Positions 8,534 to 16,398 of a stretch of 64,000 bases of DNA are shown here, piece after piece. The position numbers were made by a program, and so were the translations under genes. Numbering within the stretch: position 1 is the first letter of the stretch; the number at the start of each line of letters is the position of its first letter. The notes below the pieces were generated by a model that ran no database searches, was not told where the DNA came from, and saw only the letters and a program-made list of their open reading frames with translations. The stretch comes from Methyloligella sp. (GTDB lineage: Bacteria; Pseudomonadota; Alphaproteobacteria; Rhizobiales; HXMU1428-3), in assembly GCA_021604645.1 (NCBI GenBank), contig BQJJ01000006.1, positions 62,001 to 126,000 on the forward strand. Direction: 5' to 3'.

Positions 8534-8740
8534 TCAATCTTTCCAGACGTTCTTCTGAGGAATTTTACCTGTAATCCAGCCCAGTACACCAGAGCCAGCC
8601 AGAAAACCGAGGCCTTCCATATATTGGCCATCATAGATCAGGGCACAGCCTGATATGAAAGCAATGAAGGTCAAGATGCCCAAGGTTGAGCGGAAAAAAC
8701 CATCCTCTTTTGAATGTTTAACTTTTTTAATTTCGGGCAT
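8534..8740 (-). CDS. Small two-helix membrane protein
   Basis: 68 residues with a basic N-terminus (MPEIKKVKHSKEDGFF) and two predicted membrane helices (about 19-36 and 41-58). A single unit with the 107-aa membrane gene 12 bp upstream is likely, and a terminator follows its stop codon. Its place before an anchor-less coupling ATPase suggests a role as separate membrane subunit of the coupling complex; this is a guess from context. Confidence 0.75.
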   Translation of the reverse strand: MPEIKKVKHSKEDGFFRSTLGILTFIAFISGCALIYDGQYMEGLGFLAGSGVLGWITGKIPQKNVWKD

Positions 8741-8752
8741 GATTAGTACTCC

Positions 8753-9076
8753 TTAAAATGCCATTGGTAGAAGGTTGGAAAAGTGCAGACCGTATCGGCC
8801 AGTTGCCATAGAGAGCAATGCGATAGCGGTTGCTAAAGCACCGCGAATGCCGAGGAATGAAAGAAAGAAACAGAAGACCCAATGACCAAAAAGTATTGGG
8901 GTCACAAACTCTTCTCCGTATTGTTCAACAAGCATCTTTTCAGCGAATTGATATGTTGCGTGATAGAGAAATGGGGCGACATATAATGCGCCATAAAAAG
9001 CTGTGGCATTGGTTATGATGTCGGATGATGAGGTCTTGTTTCCCGTCCCGTTATTATGGGGGTAATTAGAATTCAT
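8753..9076 (-). CDS. Small membrane protein near the coupling protein
   Basis: 107 residues: a polar Asn/Ser-rich start, then membrane segments at about 28-45, 63-78 and 80-95 (WVFCFFLSFLGIRGALATAIALLSM). AGGAAAACAG before the ATG is a good ribosome binding site. First gene of the two-gene membrane unit upstream of the coupling ATPase. No family recognised. Confidence 0.75.
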   Translation of the reverse strand: MNSNYPHNNGTGNKTSSSDIITNATAFYGALYVAPFLYHATYQFAEKMLVEQYGEEFVTPILFGHWVFCFFLSFLGIRGALATAIALLSMATGRYGLHFSNLLPMAF

Positions 9077-9240
9077 ACTGTTTTCCTTTATTGGTTAGCG
9101 TCACAATAAAGGCACAATATCAGGGGGTTATAGGAATGTGCCGTCCAACAGAATCTATTCGTTTAAGGTTTCAGTCTAAGTGGAGTCCATGTCTGTCTTA
9201 GGTGCATCAAAGTCATTTTACAAAAAGATAAAGTTTAAAA

Positions 9241-10197
9241 ATGCCGATTCCCTTTAATAAAAAAAATCTTGCATATTTATTATTGATCGCAAACTTGGAG
9301 AGAAAGAAAGGGAGATTTGTTGAACCTTTGATTGATCATATGTCTGGTGCAGTTGATCAATATTTTAAGGATCGAAAAGTTCTAAGAAATAAAATATCCA
9401 GAGCAACCATGTTTAACTATTTAGGTGAAATTGATGATCTCATGGGAGGTTTTTATAAGCCAGAGCAGGCCAATGATTTAGCTATATATTTTGAGCGTCA
9501 ATATAAGAAAAAAATAAATAAATATTACAATCAATTTAACGACGTTCTATTCAATGCTTTTTATGAATACCTCTCTTCTAATGATGCGATAGATAGAGAT
9601 AAAGTTTTAGATTCGGTTTCTGGAATAGGGAATAGTCTATATTTTTCTATGGCGTCTTTTCTTAAAGCAGACAAAAAGCAAATGAAGACTGACTGTCAAA
9701 GGCTGCCCGGATTTTTTCGTGTTTACAGACCATCCCTTTCTATGAGAGGCAAGGTCATTGTTAGCTGTGCAAGTATTTCCGTCACCGAAAATGACGCAAT
9801 TCTTTATAATGAAATTATGCATTACAAGTTTAGAAAGAATTGGAGGCGGCAGGTTTTTAAAGGGCATATTCTTTGCAAAAAAAGTAATTACTTTCTTTTA
9901 TCAACTGATTCAAGCACTGGCCTTTTGCAGCTCAGTATACTTAAAGCCATATATGTGCATGGTGATCAAATCCATTCTCTGTCAGGCTCCTATAATGGTG
10001 CTTCGAATAATGTAAAAACAGGTTTTTTCTCAACGGGGATTCATTTTGTCAGGGAAGAATTTCCAGAATTGGATGATATTCCGTTTGAAGAGTGGGATGT
10101 AAGGTCTATTCCTCAGATGGGGCTAATTAACAAGGAAGAGGTTGAAGAAGAAATATTAGATGATTTGTTTAACTATCCCCAAGACTACAAAAAGTAA
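9241..10197 (+). CDS. Hypothetical protein, no recognised domain
   Basis: 318 residues, AT-rich, with no signal peptide or membrane helix. The N-terminal ~140 residues are helical and basic; the middle (about 160-270: FFRVYRPSLSMRGKVIVSCASISV ... VFKGHILCKKSNYFLLSTDSS) looks beta-rich; the C-terminus is very acidic (EEVEEEILDDLFNYPQDY). It is transcribed divergently from the small membrane genes. The ribosome binding site is weak. Location between transfer genes and a HEPN module makes it cargo, but nothing allows a function. Confidence 0.7.
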   Translation: MPIPFNKKNLAYLLLIANLERKKGRFVEPLIDHMSGAVDQYFKDRKVLRNKISRATMFNYLGEIDDLMGGFYKPEQANDLAIYFERQYKKKINKYYNQFNDVLFNAFYEYLSSNDAIDRDKVLDSVSGIGNSLYFSMASFLKADKKQMKTDCQRLPGFFRVYRPSLSMRGKVIVSCASISVTENDAILYNEIMHYKFRKNWRRQVFKGHILCKKSNYFLLSTDSSTGLLQLSILKAIYVHGDQIHSLSGSYNGASNNVKTGFFSTGIHFVREEFPELDDIPFEEWDVRSIPQMGLINKEEVEEEILDDLFNYPQDYKK

Positions 10198-10328
10198 GTA
10201 AGAGTTTCATATAACGGTTCATGTTGGGTCAGTGACACGGCGCATGGGTGAGATCGTAGTAATTGTTTAGGCTGGATATTGTATTTCTAAATCTGAAGTT
10301 TGGAAAAATTTGAGCTTGCGCAAGATGT

Positions 10329-10349
10329 GCGGAGTGGTAGTCACTCCGC
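10329..10349. other. Perfect hairpin in a GC-rich intergenic patch
   Basis: GCGGAGTG-GTAGT-CACTCCGC within the 250-bp gap between the hypothetical gene and the HEPN module. The surrounding stretch to about 10430 (with GGGAAA/TTTCCC arms) is clearly richer in GC than its neighbours. There is no U-tract on either strand, so it is not a standard terminator. Confidence 0.5.
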
Positions 10350-10447
10350 ATTTACTCACTGCACTTCGCTTGCTCGGCAAGGGAAACCCGCTGCGCATTT
10401 CCCGTTGCATCCCTTTGGGCTAAGTTTCAATTAATTTATTAGGATAT

Positions 10448-11173
10448 TTAGTATTTTTGAAAAACATTTAACAATAAAATTTCTATATGGTGAGCAACTC
10501 TGTTTTGCCCTATTTTAAGATCATTAGGATGCCCACATCCATTTCTAAGTTTAAGGCAAATGGCTAGTTCATCTTTTACATTTTTTCCAAAAACAGAAAG
10601 CGAAACTAAACGATCCAAAAAGTCAGATTCTTTCATACGACTAAGATCGTCAGTAGTTTTGGCTGTTTTCCATTTAGCATCGATACGCCGCGCCTCAGCA
10701 TTAAATGCTGATAAATAGTTCTTTACAATATGGTCTTGCAATAAACTTACTGCACCAACCCATGACATAATCACTGCTGAACGATATAATTTCAACTCAA
10801 AGCACTTGACCGCCTCACCAACAAAAAGGCGTGTGTTTTCATCTTTAATTTTTGCCAACTCATCTCTTAAATCATGAGCCACATCTTCTGCAGCAGGAGA
10901 AAACTGAGTTATACCAAGAGTGCGTAGGTGCGCTTTCCCAGATTCACTTAACTCCCAACCATCACTTGTGTTAATAGCAAGTCCATCAGATTTTCCTAAA
11001 GAAGAGGATGGGTTCCATCCCTTTGCGATTTTCAAACCACCTTCTTTTGCCCTAACTTTAATATCTCGCACCTGAACAGGCGCTTCAAAAGAAGCAAGCA
11101 CTAAAAGCAACTTGTCTAACTGTCTCAAGTTCTTTTTATGAAGCCAATTTTTAAGTTCACTCTGCTTTAGCAA
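10448..11173 (-). CDS. Winged-helix plus HEPN-domain protein (candidate RNase effector)
   Basis: 241 residues from a TTG at 11173. This start has GGAG seven bases upstream and overlaps the previous gene by 17 bases; the next start upstream, with no comparable site, would give a 75-base longer frame. The N-terminal half (about 10-85, LRQLDKLLLVLASFEAPVQVRDI ... GWELSESGKAHLRTLG) reads as a winged helix. The C-terminal half is helical and ends with LRNGCGHPN, matching the RxxxxH signature of HEPN ribonucleases. HEPN proteins are toxins or abortive-infection effectors in many defence systems. Last gene of a three-gene operon. RNase activity is inferred from the motif only. Confidence 0.75.
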   Translation of the reverse strand: MLKQSELKNWLHKKNLRQLDKLLLVLASFEAPVQVRDIKVRAKEGGLKIAKGWNPSSSLGKSDGLAINTSDGWELSESGKAHLRTLGITQFSPAAEDVAHDLRDELAKIKDENTRLFVGEAVKCFELKLYRSAVIMSWVGAVSLLQDHIVKNYLSAFNAEARRIDAKWKTAKTTDDLSRMKESDFLDRLVSLSVFGKNVKDELAICLKLRNGCGHPNDLKIGQNRVAHHIEILLLNVFQKY

Positions 11174-11675
11174 GTTTTTGCTCCAAAGATTGCCTCTCTT
11201 TATTTGATAAAGAATAAGTGTTTTCGGCAACAAGCCTAATACGATCATCTCTAATCAAAATTTTCATGGAAGATGATAAATTTTTGCTCATTGTTTGCTT
11301 ATAAAAAGCAGTTGCCTTCTTCATCTCTGCTAAAATATCAGCACGCGAGATAGTCTCTTGCTTATCAATAATTATTAATTTCGCAGCCGCAGCTATTGCC
11401 AAATCACCCCCTGTTTTTGCATTAAGTAAATTTGCAATAGTGTTTGTAGAAAGTTCTGAAATATTAATTGTTTCAGAAATCAAAGGCGTTTCAATTCCGT
11501 TAGAAATCATATTATTTGAAGGAGCAGGAGACTGCAGTTCCACCCTTTCTTGAACCATTTCTAGCATTTTAGAAACTGTGGGCATCACCTCATCTTTTAA
11601 AAATTCTTTACCGCCTTCATACTCGATTTCTGCAGCGCCTAATTTAACTTTCAATTTTGTAACTTGTTCAGTCAT
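11157..11675 (-). CDS. Middle gene of the HEPN module, winged-helix-like C-terminus
   Basis: 172 residues. It begins with a strand-rich motif (KLKVKLGAAEIEYEGGKEFLKDEVMPTVSKML) that recalls short N-terminal domains of several prokaryotic regulators, then a polar linker, then a C-terminal segment (about 105-165, ETISRADILAEMKKATAFYKQTMSKNL ... LVAENTYSLSNKERQSL) with winged-helix character. It overlaps the HEPN gene by 17 bp and follows the first gene by 5 bp, so the three are translationally linked. No enzymatic motif. Likely a sensor or adaptor; family not recognised. Confidence 0.72.
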   Translation of the reverse strand: MTEQVTKLKVKLGAAEIEYEGGKEFLKDEVMPTVSKMLEMVQERVELQSPAPSNNMISNGIETPLISETINISELSTNTIANLLNAKTGGDLAIAAAAKLIIIDKQETISRADILAEMKKATAFYKQTMSKNLSSSMKILIRDDRIRLVAENTYSLSNKERQSLEQKLAKAE

Positions 11676-11680
11676 TTAAT

Positions 11681-12211
11681 TCACCCCGCTGATGTTGCGT
11701 TTTCAATCATCGTTTTAACTGCCCTTACCCCAGCCAAAGTAATTTTATAAGTTTTTCTAGCTTGTTGACTTGCACCACTCTTACGTAACTGCTGCATAAG
11801 TGATGGTTTGGCCTCTTTTAGTTGATCTATGGCACTTGTTATATTTGCGATCCCATGACCTAAATGCTTCAGTTCAGTATTTATCGTTTGGGAGCTGAAA
11901 CTTTCTTGTCCAAGATGTTCTTGAACCCACATCCCAACAACTAATGCCTTGTCTGCATTTGTAACTGGAGCTGCGGCATCGTAGAGATCGGCTAGAGTTT
12001 CAAATTTATCCTCATCAACGCTCTGATCATTTGATACTATTGGGCTAGCGTGATTTTCATTCGTCTCAAATGCCTCAGTATTTAAATCAAACAAGCTAGA
12101 AATATATTTTATCACCCTACGTCGAGCTTCTGCGTCGAGAGGTTCCAAAGCTTGGTGGATATTTTGTATCGCCTCAAATTCTTTAGTAGGTGATGTATTT
12201 GTTGTCTCCAT
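11681..12211 (-). CDS. First gene of the HEPN module
   Basis: 176 residues. The N-terminus (about 10-45, EFEAIQNIHQALEPLDAEARRRVIKYISSLF) is a helical pair common at the start of many small regulatory proteins. The C-terminal 80 residues (ADKALVVGMWVQEHLGQESFSSQTINTELKHLGHGIANITSAI ... ARKTYKITLAGVRAVKTM) read as a winged helix ending in the wing YKITLAG. All three module proteins share such a region. AAAGGA before the ATG and a TTGACA/TATAGG promoter upstream mark this as the operon head. Confidence 0.72.
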   Translation of the reverse strand: METTNTSPTKEFEAIQNIHQALEPLDAEARRRVIKYISSLFDLNTEAFETNENHASPIVSNDQSVDEDKFETLADLYDAAAPVTNADKALVVGMWVQEHLGQESFSSQTINTELKHLGHGIANITSAIDQLKEAKPSLMQQLRKSGASQQARKTYKITLAGVRAVKTMIENATSAG

Positions 12212-12234
12212 GCAAATTTCCTTTAAACAAAATA

Positions 12235-12264
12235 CCTATATAAAACATTACTCATGAATGTCAA
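12235..12264 (-). promoter_or_regulatory. Promoter of the HEPN module
   Basis: On the minus strand TTGACA (12264-12259), an 18-base spacer, then TATAGG (12240-12235), about 25 bases before the ATG at 12211. The -35 box overlaps a tandem heptamer CAAGACT CAAGACT on the plus strand (12262-12275), a possible operator. Confidence 0.6.
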
Positions 12265-12376
12265 GACTCAAGACTTATGATAATATTCACTGTACGTTCT
12301 ATTTTTATGAGACATTTAGCTGTAAAATGATAAGTGTCTTAACATAAAAAGTAATGTTTCTTATCTTTTTTGCATA

Positions 12377-12442
12377 TTGGATGCAATTGGATATATAAAT
12401 GGATTGACAAATTGGGTGTAATTGGATGTATAATTGGATATT
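12377..12442 (+). promoter_or_regulatory. Fic gene promoter with five phased TTGGATRTA repeats
   Basis: The 9-mer TTGGATGCA/TTGGATATA/TTGGGTGTA/TTGGATGTA/TTGGATATT starts at 12377, 12387, 12412, 12422 and 12434, spacings of 10, 25, 10 and 12, so most copies face the same side of the helix. TTGACA (12404-12409) and TATAAT (12429-12434) form a promoter with a 19-base spacer running through the repeats. The expected transcription start is next to the ATG at 12443. Confidence 0.75.
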
Positions 12443-13492
12443 ATGATTCAAACGCACTCAATTACGATTACACCTGAAATCCTCAAAATCATATCTGAAA
12501 TTGATGAATTCAAGGGCGCATGGCGCGCATTAGGCACGTTAGCACCTGAACGATTATCAGCATTACGCCATGTGGCAACTATTGAAAGTATTGGCTCCTC
12601 AACACGAATTGAAGGTAGCAAGCTCTCTGACCGAGAGGTGGAAGCGTTATTACGCAATCTTGAAATCAAACAATTTGATACTCGAGATGCGCAGGAAGTT
12701 GCTGGTTATGCCGATGTCATGGAAACCGTGTTTCAATCATGGTCTGACATTCCTATTTCAGAAAATCACATAAAACAACTTCACCGTGATTTGTTGGTTT
12801 ACAGCAGCAAAGACGAACGCCATCGGGGAGAATACAAAACCAACTCTAATAGTGTTGCAGCTTTTGATGCTGATGGAAAACAAGTGGGAATTGTTTTTGA
12901 AACAGCATCACCATTTGATACACCTAAATTAATGACAGAACTTATTGAGTGGGTGAATGAAGTTAAAGATGAAAGTGATCTTCATCCACTTTTGATTATC
13001 GCTATATTTATCGTGGTATTTTTAGAAATCCATCCATTCCAAGATGGTAATGGTCGTTTAAGCCGAGTGGTCACCACCTTACTACTTTTAAAGGCTGGCT
13101 ATGCCTATGTGCCTTACTCCTCTTTAGAGAGTGTGATTGAGCAAAGCAAAGAGGCGTACTATCTTGCTTTGCGCCAAACGCAAGGCACTATTCGTTCTGA
13201 TAATCCCGATTGGCAGCCTTGGGTCGTTTTTTTCCTGAAAGCTCTTAAGCAACAAATGTTGCGCTTATCAGCAAAGGTAGAGCGTGAGAAAATTCTTATC
13301 TCTGCACTGCCTGAATTATCCGTTCAAATTTTAGAACAAGCAAAGCAACATGGACGTGTCACAGTTGCCGACATGGTGAATTTGACAGGCGTAAGTCGCA
13401 ACACTTTAAAAATGCATTTTAAATCACTGTCGGAAAAGGGGCATCTAGTTCTAAACGGAAAAGGGCGAGGAGCTTGGTATTCGCTAAAATAG
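12443..13492 (+). CDS. Fic family AMP-transferase with C-terminal winged helix
   Basis: 349 residues from ATG 12443 (a TTG three codons upstream sits inside the last operator repeat). The N-terminal Fic_N region carries the inhibitory helix SSTRIEG, matching (S/T)xxxE(G/N), so this is the class with an N-terminal auto-inhibitory motif. The active site HPFQDGNGRLSR is intact, predicting transfer of AMP from ATP to a protein. The C-terminus (about 300-349, QHGRVTVADMVNLTGVSRNTLKMHFKSLSEKGHLV) is a winged helix, suggesting autoregulation through the repeats. The ATG has no visible ribosome binding site and may be leaderless. It diverges from the HEPN module. Confidence 0.92.
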   Translation: MIQTHSITITPEILKIISEIDEFKGAWRALGTLAPERLSALRHVATIESIGSSTRIEGSKLSDREVEALLRNLEIKQFDTRDAQEVAGYADVMETVFQSWSDIPISENHIKQLHRDLLVYSSKDERHRGEYKTNSNSVAAFDADGKQVGIVFETASPFDTPKLMTELIEWVNEVKDESDLHPLLIIAIFIVVFLEIHPFQDGNGRLSRVVTTLLLLKAGYAYVPYSSLESVIEQSKEAYYLALRQTQGTIRSDNPDWQPWVVFFLKALKQQMLRLSAKVEREKILISALPELSVQILEQAKQHGRVTVADMVNLTGVSRNTLKMHFKSLSEKGHLVLNGKGRGAWYSLK

Positions 13493-13533
13493 ACCTATGG
13501 GTCGAGAACATAGATCATATCTATCAAATTGAT

Positions 13534-14121
13534 TTAAGCATTTTTAGCTAATTTTCGTTCCTTTGATTTTTTCATTCGTTCTTCAATCTCAATCATTTGG
13601 TCGTGGAAAAATTTATTTAATTCACAGACACCTGATTTTAATTCTCTTTGAGGTAATTTGTATTTTTGCCTCAACTTCTTTGATAAAGTTAAAGCCTTAT
13701 GCCCCATAACAACAGTGCTTTCTCTGTATGCAGAGTTTGCACATTCTCGATCTACTTGATCCCAGAAAATGGCTGCTCTGTTAGCAGTAATACGATCTTG
13801 CGGCATCTGTAAAAACTCATCCAATAGATTATTATCTAATTGCATGTAATCGTCACTTGTCGGAATTTTAGGTAATTCAGGCACAAAGGCGATCGTACTT
13901 CCTATATACCCTTCATGGCCTATATAATCATCCTGATTGGAAATGTCTTCAAAGCATTCTAAAGCATACCCTTCAAGTTGAACCGCTAATTGAGTTGCTA
14001 AAAATTTAACTTTGCTCTTGCTTTTTTTTCTATCAGTGAACCAATTTAGAAAGCCAATTGATGCACCACTTCCAACAACGACCAATAAAAAGTTTCCGAT
14101 AACACCTAGCACGAATTCCAT
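13534..14121 (-). CDS. Membrane-anchored helical protein of unknown function
   Basis: 195 residues. One N-terminal membrane helix (about 5-27, LGVIGNFLLVVVGSGASIGFLNWF) is followed by a basic stop-transfer (TDRKKSKSKVK), so the rest should be cytoplasmic. The soluble part is mostly helical, with a basic coiled-coil tail (MIEIEERMKKSKERKLAKN). It converges on the Fic gene. Single-anchor helical proteins of this kind occur in defence islands, but no motif supports more than that. Confidence 0.7.
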   Translation of the reverse strand: MEFVLGVIGNFLLVVVGSGASIGFLNWFTDRKKSKSKVKFLATQLAVQLEGYALECFEDISNQDDYIGHEGYIGSTIAFVPELPKIPTSDDYMQLDNNLLDEFLQMPQDRITANRAAIFWDQVDRECANSAYRESTVVMGHKALTLSKKLRQKYKLPQRELKSGVCELNKFFHDQMIEIEERMKKSKERKLAKNA

Positions 14122-14149
14122 ATATTTTAATTCCTATAAACTATATTTT

Positions 14150-14490
14150 TACTGCTATCCTAACCTAAGCAAACCTTTTTTCTAGTTCGTTTTGTTAGGC
14201 ATGCCAACCTATCGGTTGACCGCGTGCTATGCGCCTTTCGGCTTACCGAGCCGCTGCGCTGTCTCGTCCCATACGGGTAACGCCCCCTCATGCAAGAGGG
14301 GAAGCCAAGAGGTGTTGCCTCTTTCTCCCCACAAGAAAAATGGGTCTCGACCCTGCGACACTAACCGTGGCTCACTGCGCTGCGCCCGCACCACTTAGTA
14401 TCGATTTTTCTTGTCCCCTCCCATCTCCATCCTCGCCGGAAACAAGGGTTAAAGCGCAACCCCTGTTTTTATTGAAATGGAGATAAAACA
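14150..14490 (+). promoter_or_regulatory. Structured GC-rich leader before ardA
   Basis: The ~340-bp gap is much richer in GC than its surroundings and packed with hairpins: CCCCTC/GAGGGG (14284-14301), AAGAGG/CCTCTT (14307-14323), and AACAAGGGTT with AACCCCTGTT followed by a T-run (14441-14472), the last resembling an attenuator just before the gene. ATGGAGAT is the ribosome binding site. Antirestriction genes of conjugative elements can be expressed early from folded single-stranded promoters, and this leader would suit that; not proven here. Confidence 0.5.
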
Positions 14491-14997
14491 ATGACTAGAC
14501 TTTACGCACAGCCCTATGACATCTCAGCAACCGGCTTTTATTTTGAGAGCTATGACGAATATAAAATGAAAGCGGCAAACCTTCGCAATGATTATGGCGA
14601 TAGAGTTGAAGAATTCGAAATACAATTTATTGATGGGGAGCACATTGATTGCGATCTCGCCAAAGCATGGACGCTTTATCAATCCAATATTTCTGAATTC
14701 TTCGATGCCGTGAATGACTGGAGTGAGCGCCAAAAACTGCACTACATTATAGCGGTTGGTGAGTGCGGCTATTCTCATGATCAAGTCGCTGCTGATCCTG
14801 AAAATATTGAAATAACAATCTATCGCATTCTAACATTCAGGGAATTGGCAGAGCAGTTCGTAGAGGAGGGGTTATATGGTGAAATCCCCGAACATCTGGA
14901 ATATTACATCGATTATGATCGTATCGCACGTGATCTTGAGTGTGATTATAACGCGGTCACAATTGCGGGGGAGCATCTGCTTTATCGAGCAGATTGA
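14491..14997 (+). CDS. ardA: ArdA-type antirestriction protein
   Basis: 168 residues, the usual ArdA length. ArdA is a DNA mimic that blocks type I restriction when DNA enters a new host. The protein is strongly acidic throughout, and the antirestriction signature LAEQFVEEGLYGEIPEHLEYYIDYDRIARDL is present near the C-terminus. A structured leader precedes it. Together with the relaxase and coupling ATPase it supports conjugal spread of the element. Confidence 0.95.
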   Translation: MTRLYAQPYDISATGFYFESYDEYKMKAANLRNDYGDRVEEFEIQFIDGEHIDCDLAKAWTLYQSNISEFFDAVNDWSERQKLHYIIAVGECGYSHDQVAADPENIEITIYRILTFRELAEQFVEEGLYGEIPEHLEYYIDYDRIARDLECDYNAVTIAGEHLLYRAD

Positions 14998-15003
14998 GGG
15001 GGC

Positions 15004-15609
15004 TTAATAACACCCCTCTAACTCTACCCGCTTAATAGAGCGATCCAGCGTCATACGCGATACTCCTAAAAGAGCTGCCACATCCTTCGGCCGGGCAGCT
15101 TCTTGTGTCACCATACGATGAGCAAGCAGAACTTCATACACACTTAAAGCTCTAGGTCGACCAATGGCGCTTCCACGTTTTTTGGCAGCGCGCATTCCTT
15201 GGATTGTATTCTCAATAATGATATCGCGCTGAAACTCGGCGAAGGCACTGAACATATGATAGACCAGTTTGCCACCGGGCGTGGTCGTGTTGATCCCCTC
15301 GCTTAGGGAGCAAAAATGAATGCCCTGCTTTTCAAACCGGATGAGCAAATCCGCCAGATGCAAAACCGAACGCCCAAGGCGGTCAAGCTTAAACACCACA
15401 ACCGTATCCCCCTTGCGAAGGGTGGAAAGCATTTTGTCCAGTCCCGGGCGGCTGGCTTTTGCACCGGAAACACCGTGATCAGAAAAGACCTCATCACAGT
15501 TCACGGAATGAAGCCCATCAAGTTGCATCCGCAATTTCTGATCCGCTGTTGAAACACGGGCGTAGCCGATGCGCCGTCCGCTGGTATTTATCTGTGGCCA
15601 TATACTCAT
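15004..15609 (-). CDS. Serine resolvase/invertase
   Basis: 201 residues from ATG 15609, which has GAGGAGA eight bases upstream; the frame is open for another 23 codons but those lack a site. The resolvase domain shows the catalytic serine in YARVSTADQ, the arginines in VFKLDRLGRS and FAEFQRDIIIENT, then a C-terminal helix-turn-helix (ARPKDVAALLGVSRMTLDRSI). This is the small Tn3/Hin type, distinct from the integrase at 3601. It could resolve dimers or act on the repeats just upstream. It faces ardA, with the stops 6 bp apart. Confidence 0.92.
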   Translation of the reverse strand: MSIWPQINTSGRRIGYARVSTADQKLRMQLDGLHSVNCDEVFSDHGVSGAKASRPGLDKMLSTLRKGDTVVVFKLDRLGRSVLHLADLLIRFEKQGIHFCSLSEGINTTTPGGKLVYHMFSAFAEFQRDIIIENTIQGMRAAKKRGSAIGRPRALSVYEVLLAHRMVTQEAARPKDVAALLGVSRMTLDRSIKRVELEGCY

Positions 15610-15628
15610 ATCAAATTCTCCTCTTGCA

Positions 15629-15866
15629 CAAAACCGATCCCTTTCGTGCAAAACGGGTTTTGTATGATTGTTATTCACTCCTGAAATTATAAATCCAGCA
15701 TTTCAAACCTTTAGCAAATTACCATAATCAATAATTTGCCTGATTCAGTTTCTACAATAAGGATCGGTTTTGTTAATGTATTCGTCAATATATATTTTCA
15801 AAATATAAGTATAATTTCATATAAAACGCAGCGTTTTGTAATAAATTATGCATAAAACGGCATGAT
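15629..15866. promoter_or_regulatory. Clustered CAAAAC inverted repeats upstream of the resolvase (possible res site)
   Basis: CAAAACCGATCC (15629-15640) has an exact inverted partner GGATCGGTTTTG (15761-15772). CAAAACGGGTTTTG (15649-15662), AAAACGCAGCGTTTTG (about 15821-15837) and AAAACGG (about 15853-15860) add further copies of the same core. Several dyads in about 240 bp just upstream of a resolvase gene resemble the three-subsite res organisation. The rest of the 387-bp gap to 15996 is AT-rich with no gene. Confidence 0.5.
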
Positions 15867-15996
15867 ATATTCGCATAGGTGATATGCACTATTGACTCTT
15901 GACAGTAGTTCTTGCAATAAAAGCTTCAAATGTGGTAATAATATACCACCAATTAAATTATGTACGTAACAAATACAAAAGAGCGGAGCTGTTGAT

Positions 15997-16398
15997 ATGG
16001 CTGTTTTGAAAAAGATTAAGGAAAATTTTGGTGGCGCGGCCACTGGTGCGATGATGCTTGGGGCAGCGCTAACTCCTCAATTCGCAACACAGGCGTATGC
16101 TGGTGAAGCTGATGTGACCATTCGTTATGGTAGCAATATTCAAAACTCAGATATTCAATCTTGGGCAGAAGTGATAAAGAAACGAGGGGTATCCGCTAAA
16201 ATCATACAGGATTTAGAAAATCCTAATTGTGCCGCTGTTATTTATAACGGTGAAGAAAAATATAGATTTAGCCAAAAGCAAATTGATCGAGGTACTCTGG
16301 CAGTGGTTGCCAAGAGGTTGGCTATAGGTAAGCGTATTAGTAAAAGAACAAAGAGCGATTGCCCTGTTGATGTCGCTACTCTTGATTCTCCTACATAG
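15997..16398 (+). CDS. Small exported protein
   Basis: 133 residues. It has a signal peptide (basic MAVLKKIKENFGG, hydrophobic AATGAMMLGAALTP, cleavage likely after TQAYA near residue 35). The mature part is short and basic at the end, with two Cys (NPNCAAVIY and KSDCPVD) that could form one disulfide in the periplasm. It ends 8 bp inside the convergent gene. Function unknown. Confidence 0.75.
   Translation: MAVLKKIKENFGGAATGAMMLGAALTPQFATQAYAGEADVTIRYGSNIQNSDIQSWAEVIKKRGVSAKIIQDLENPNCAAVIYNGEEKYRFSQKQIDRGTLAVVAKRLAIGKRISKRTKSDCPVDVATLDSPT

Noticed and set aside
14192-14486. Two reading frames in the ardA leader
   Set aside because: They run through hairpins, are Pro/Arg/Ser-rich and lack ribosome binding sites; the region is better read as a structured leader.
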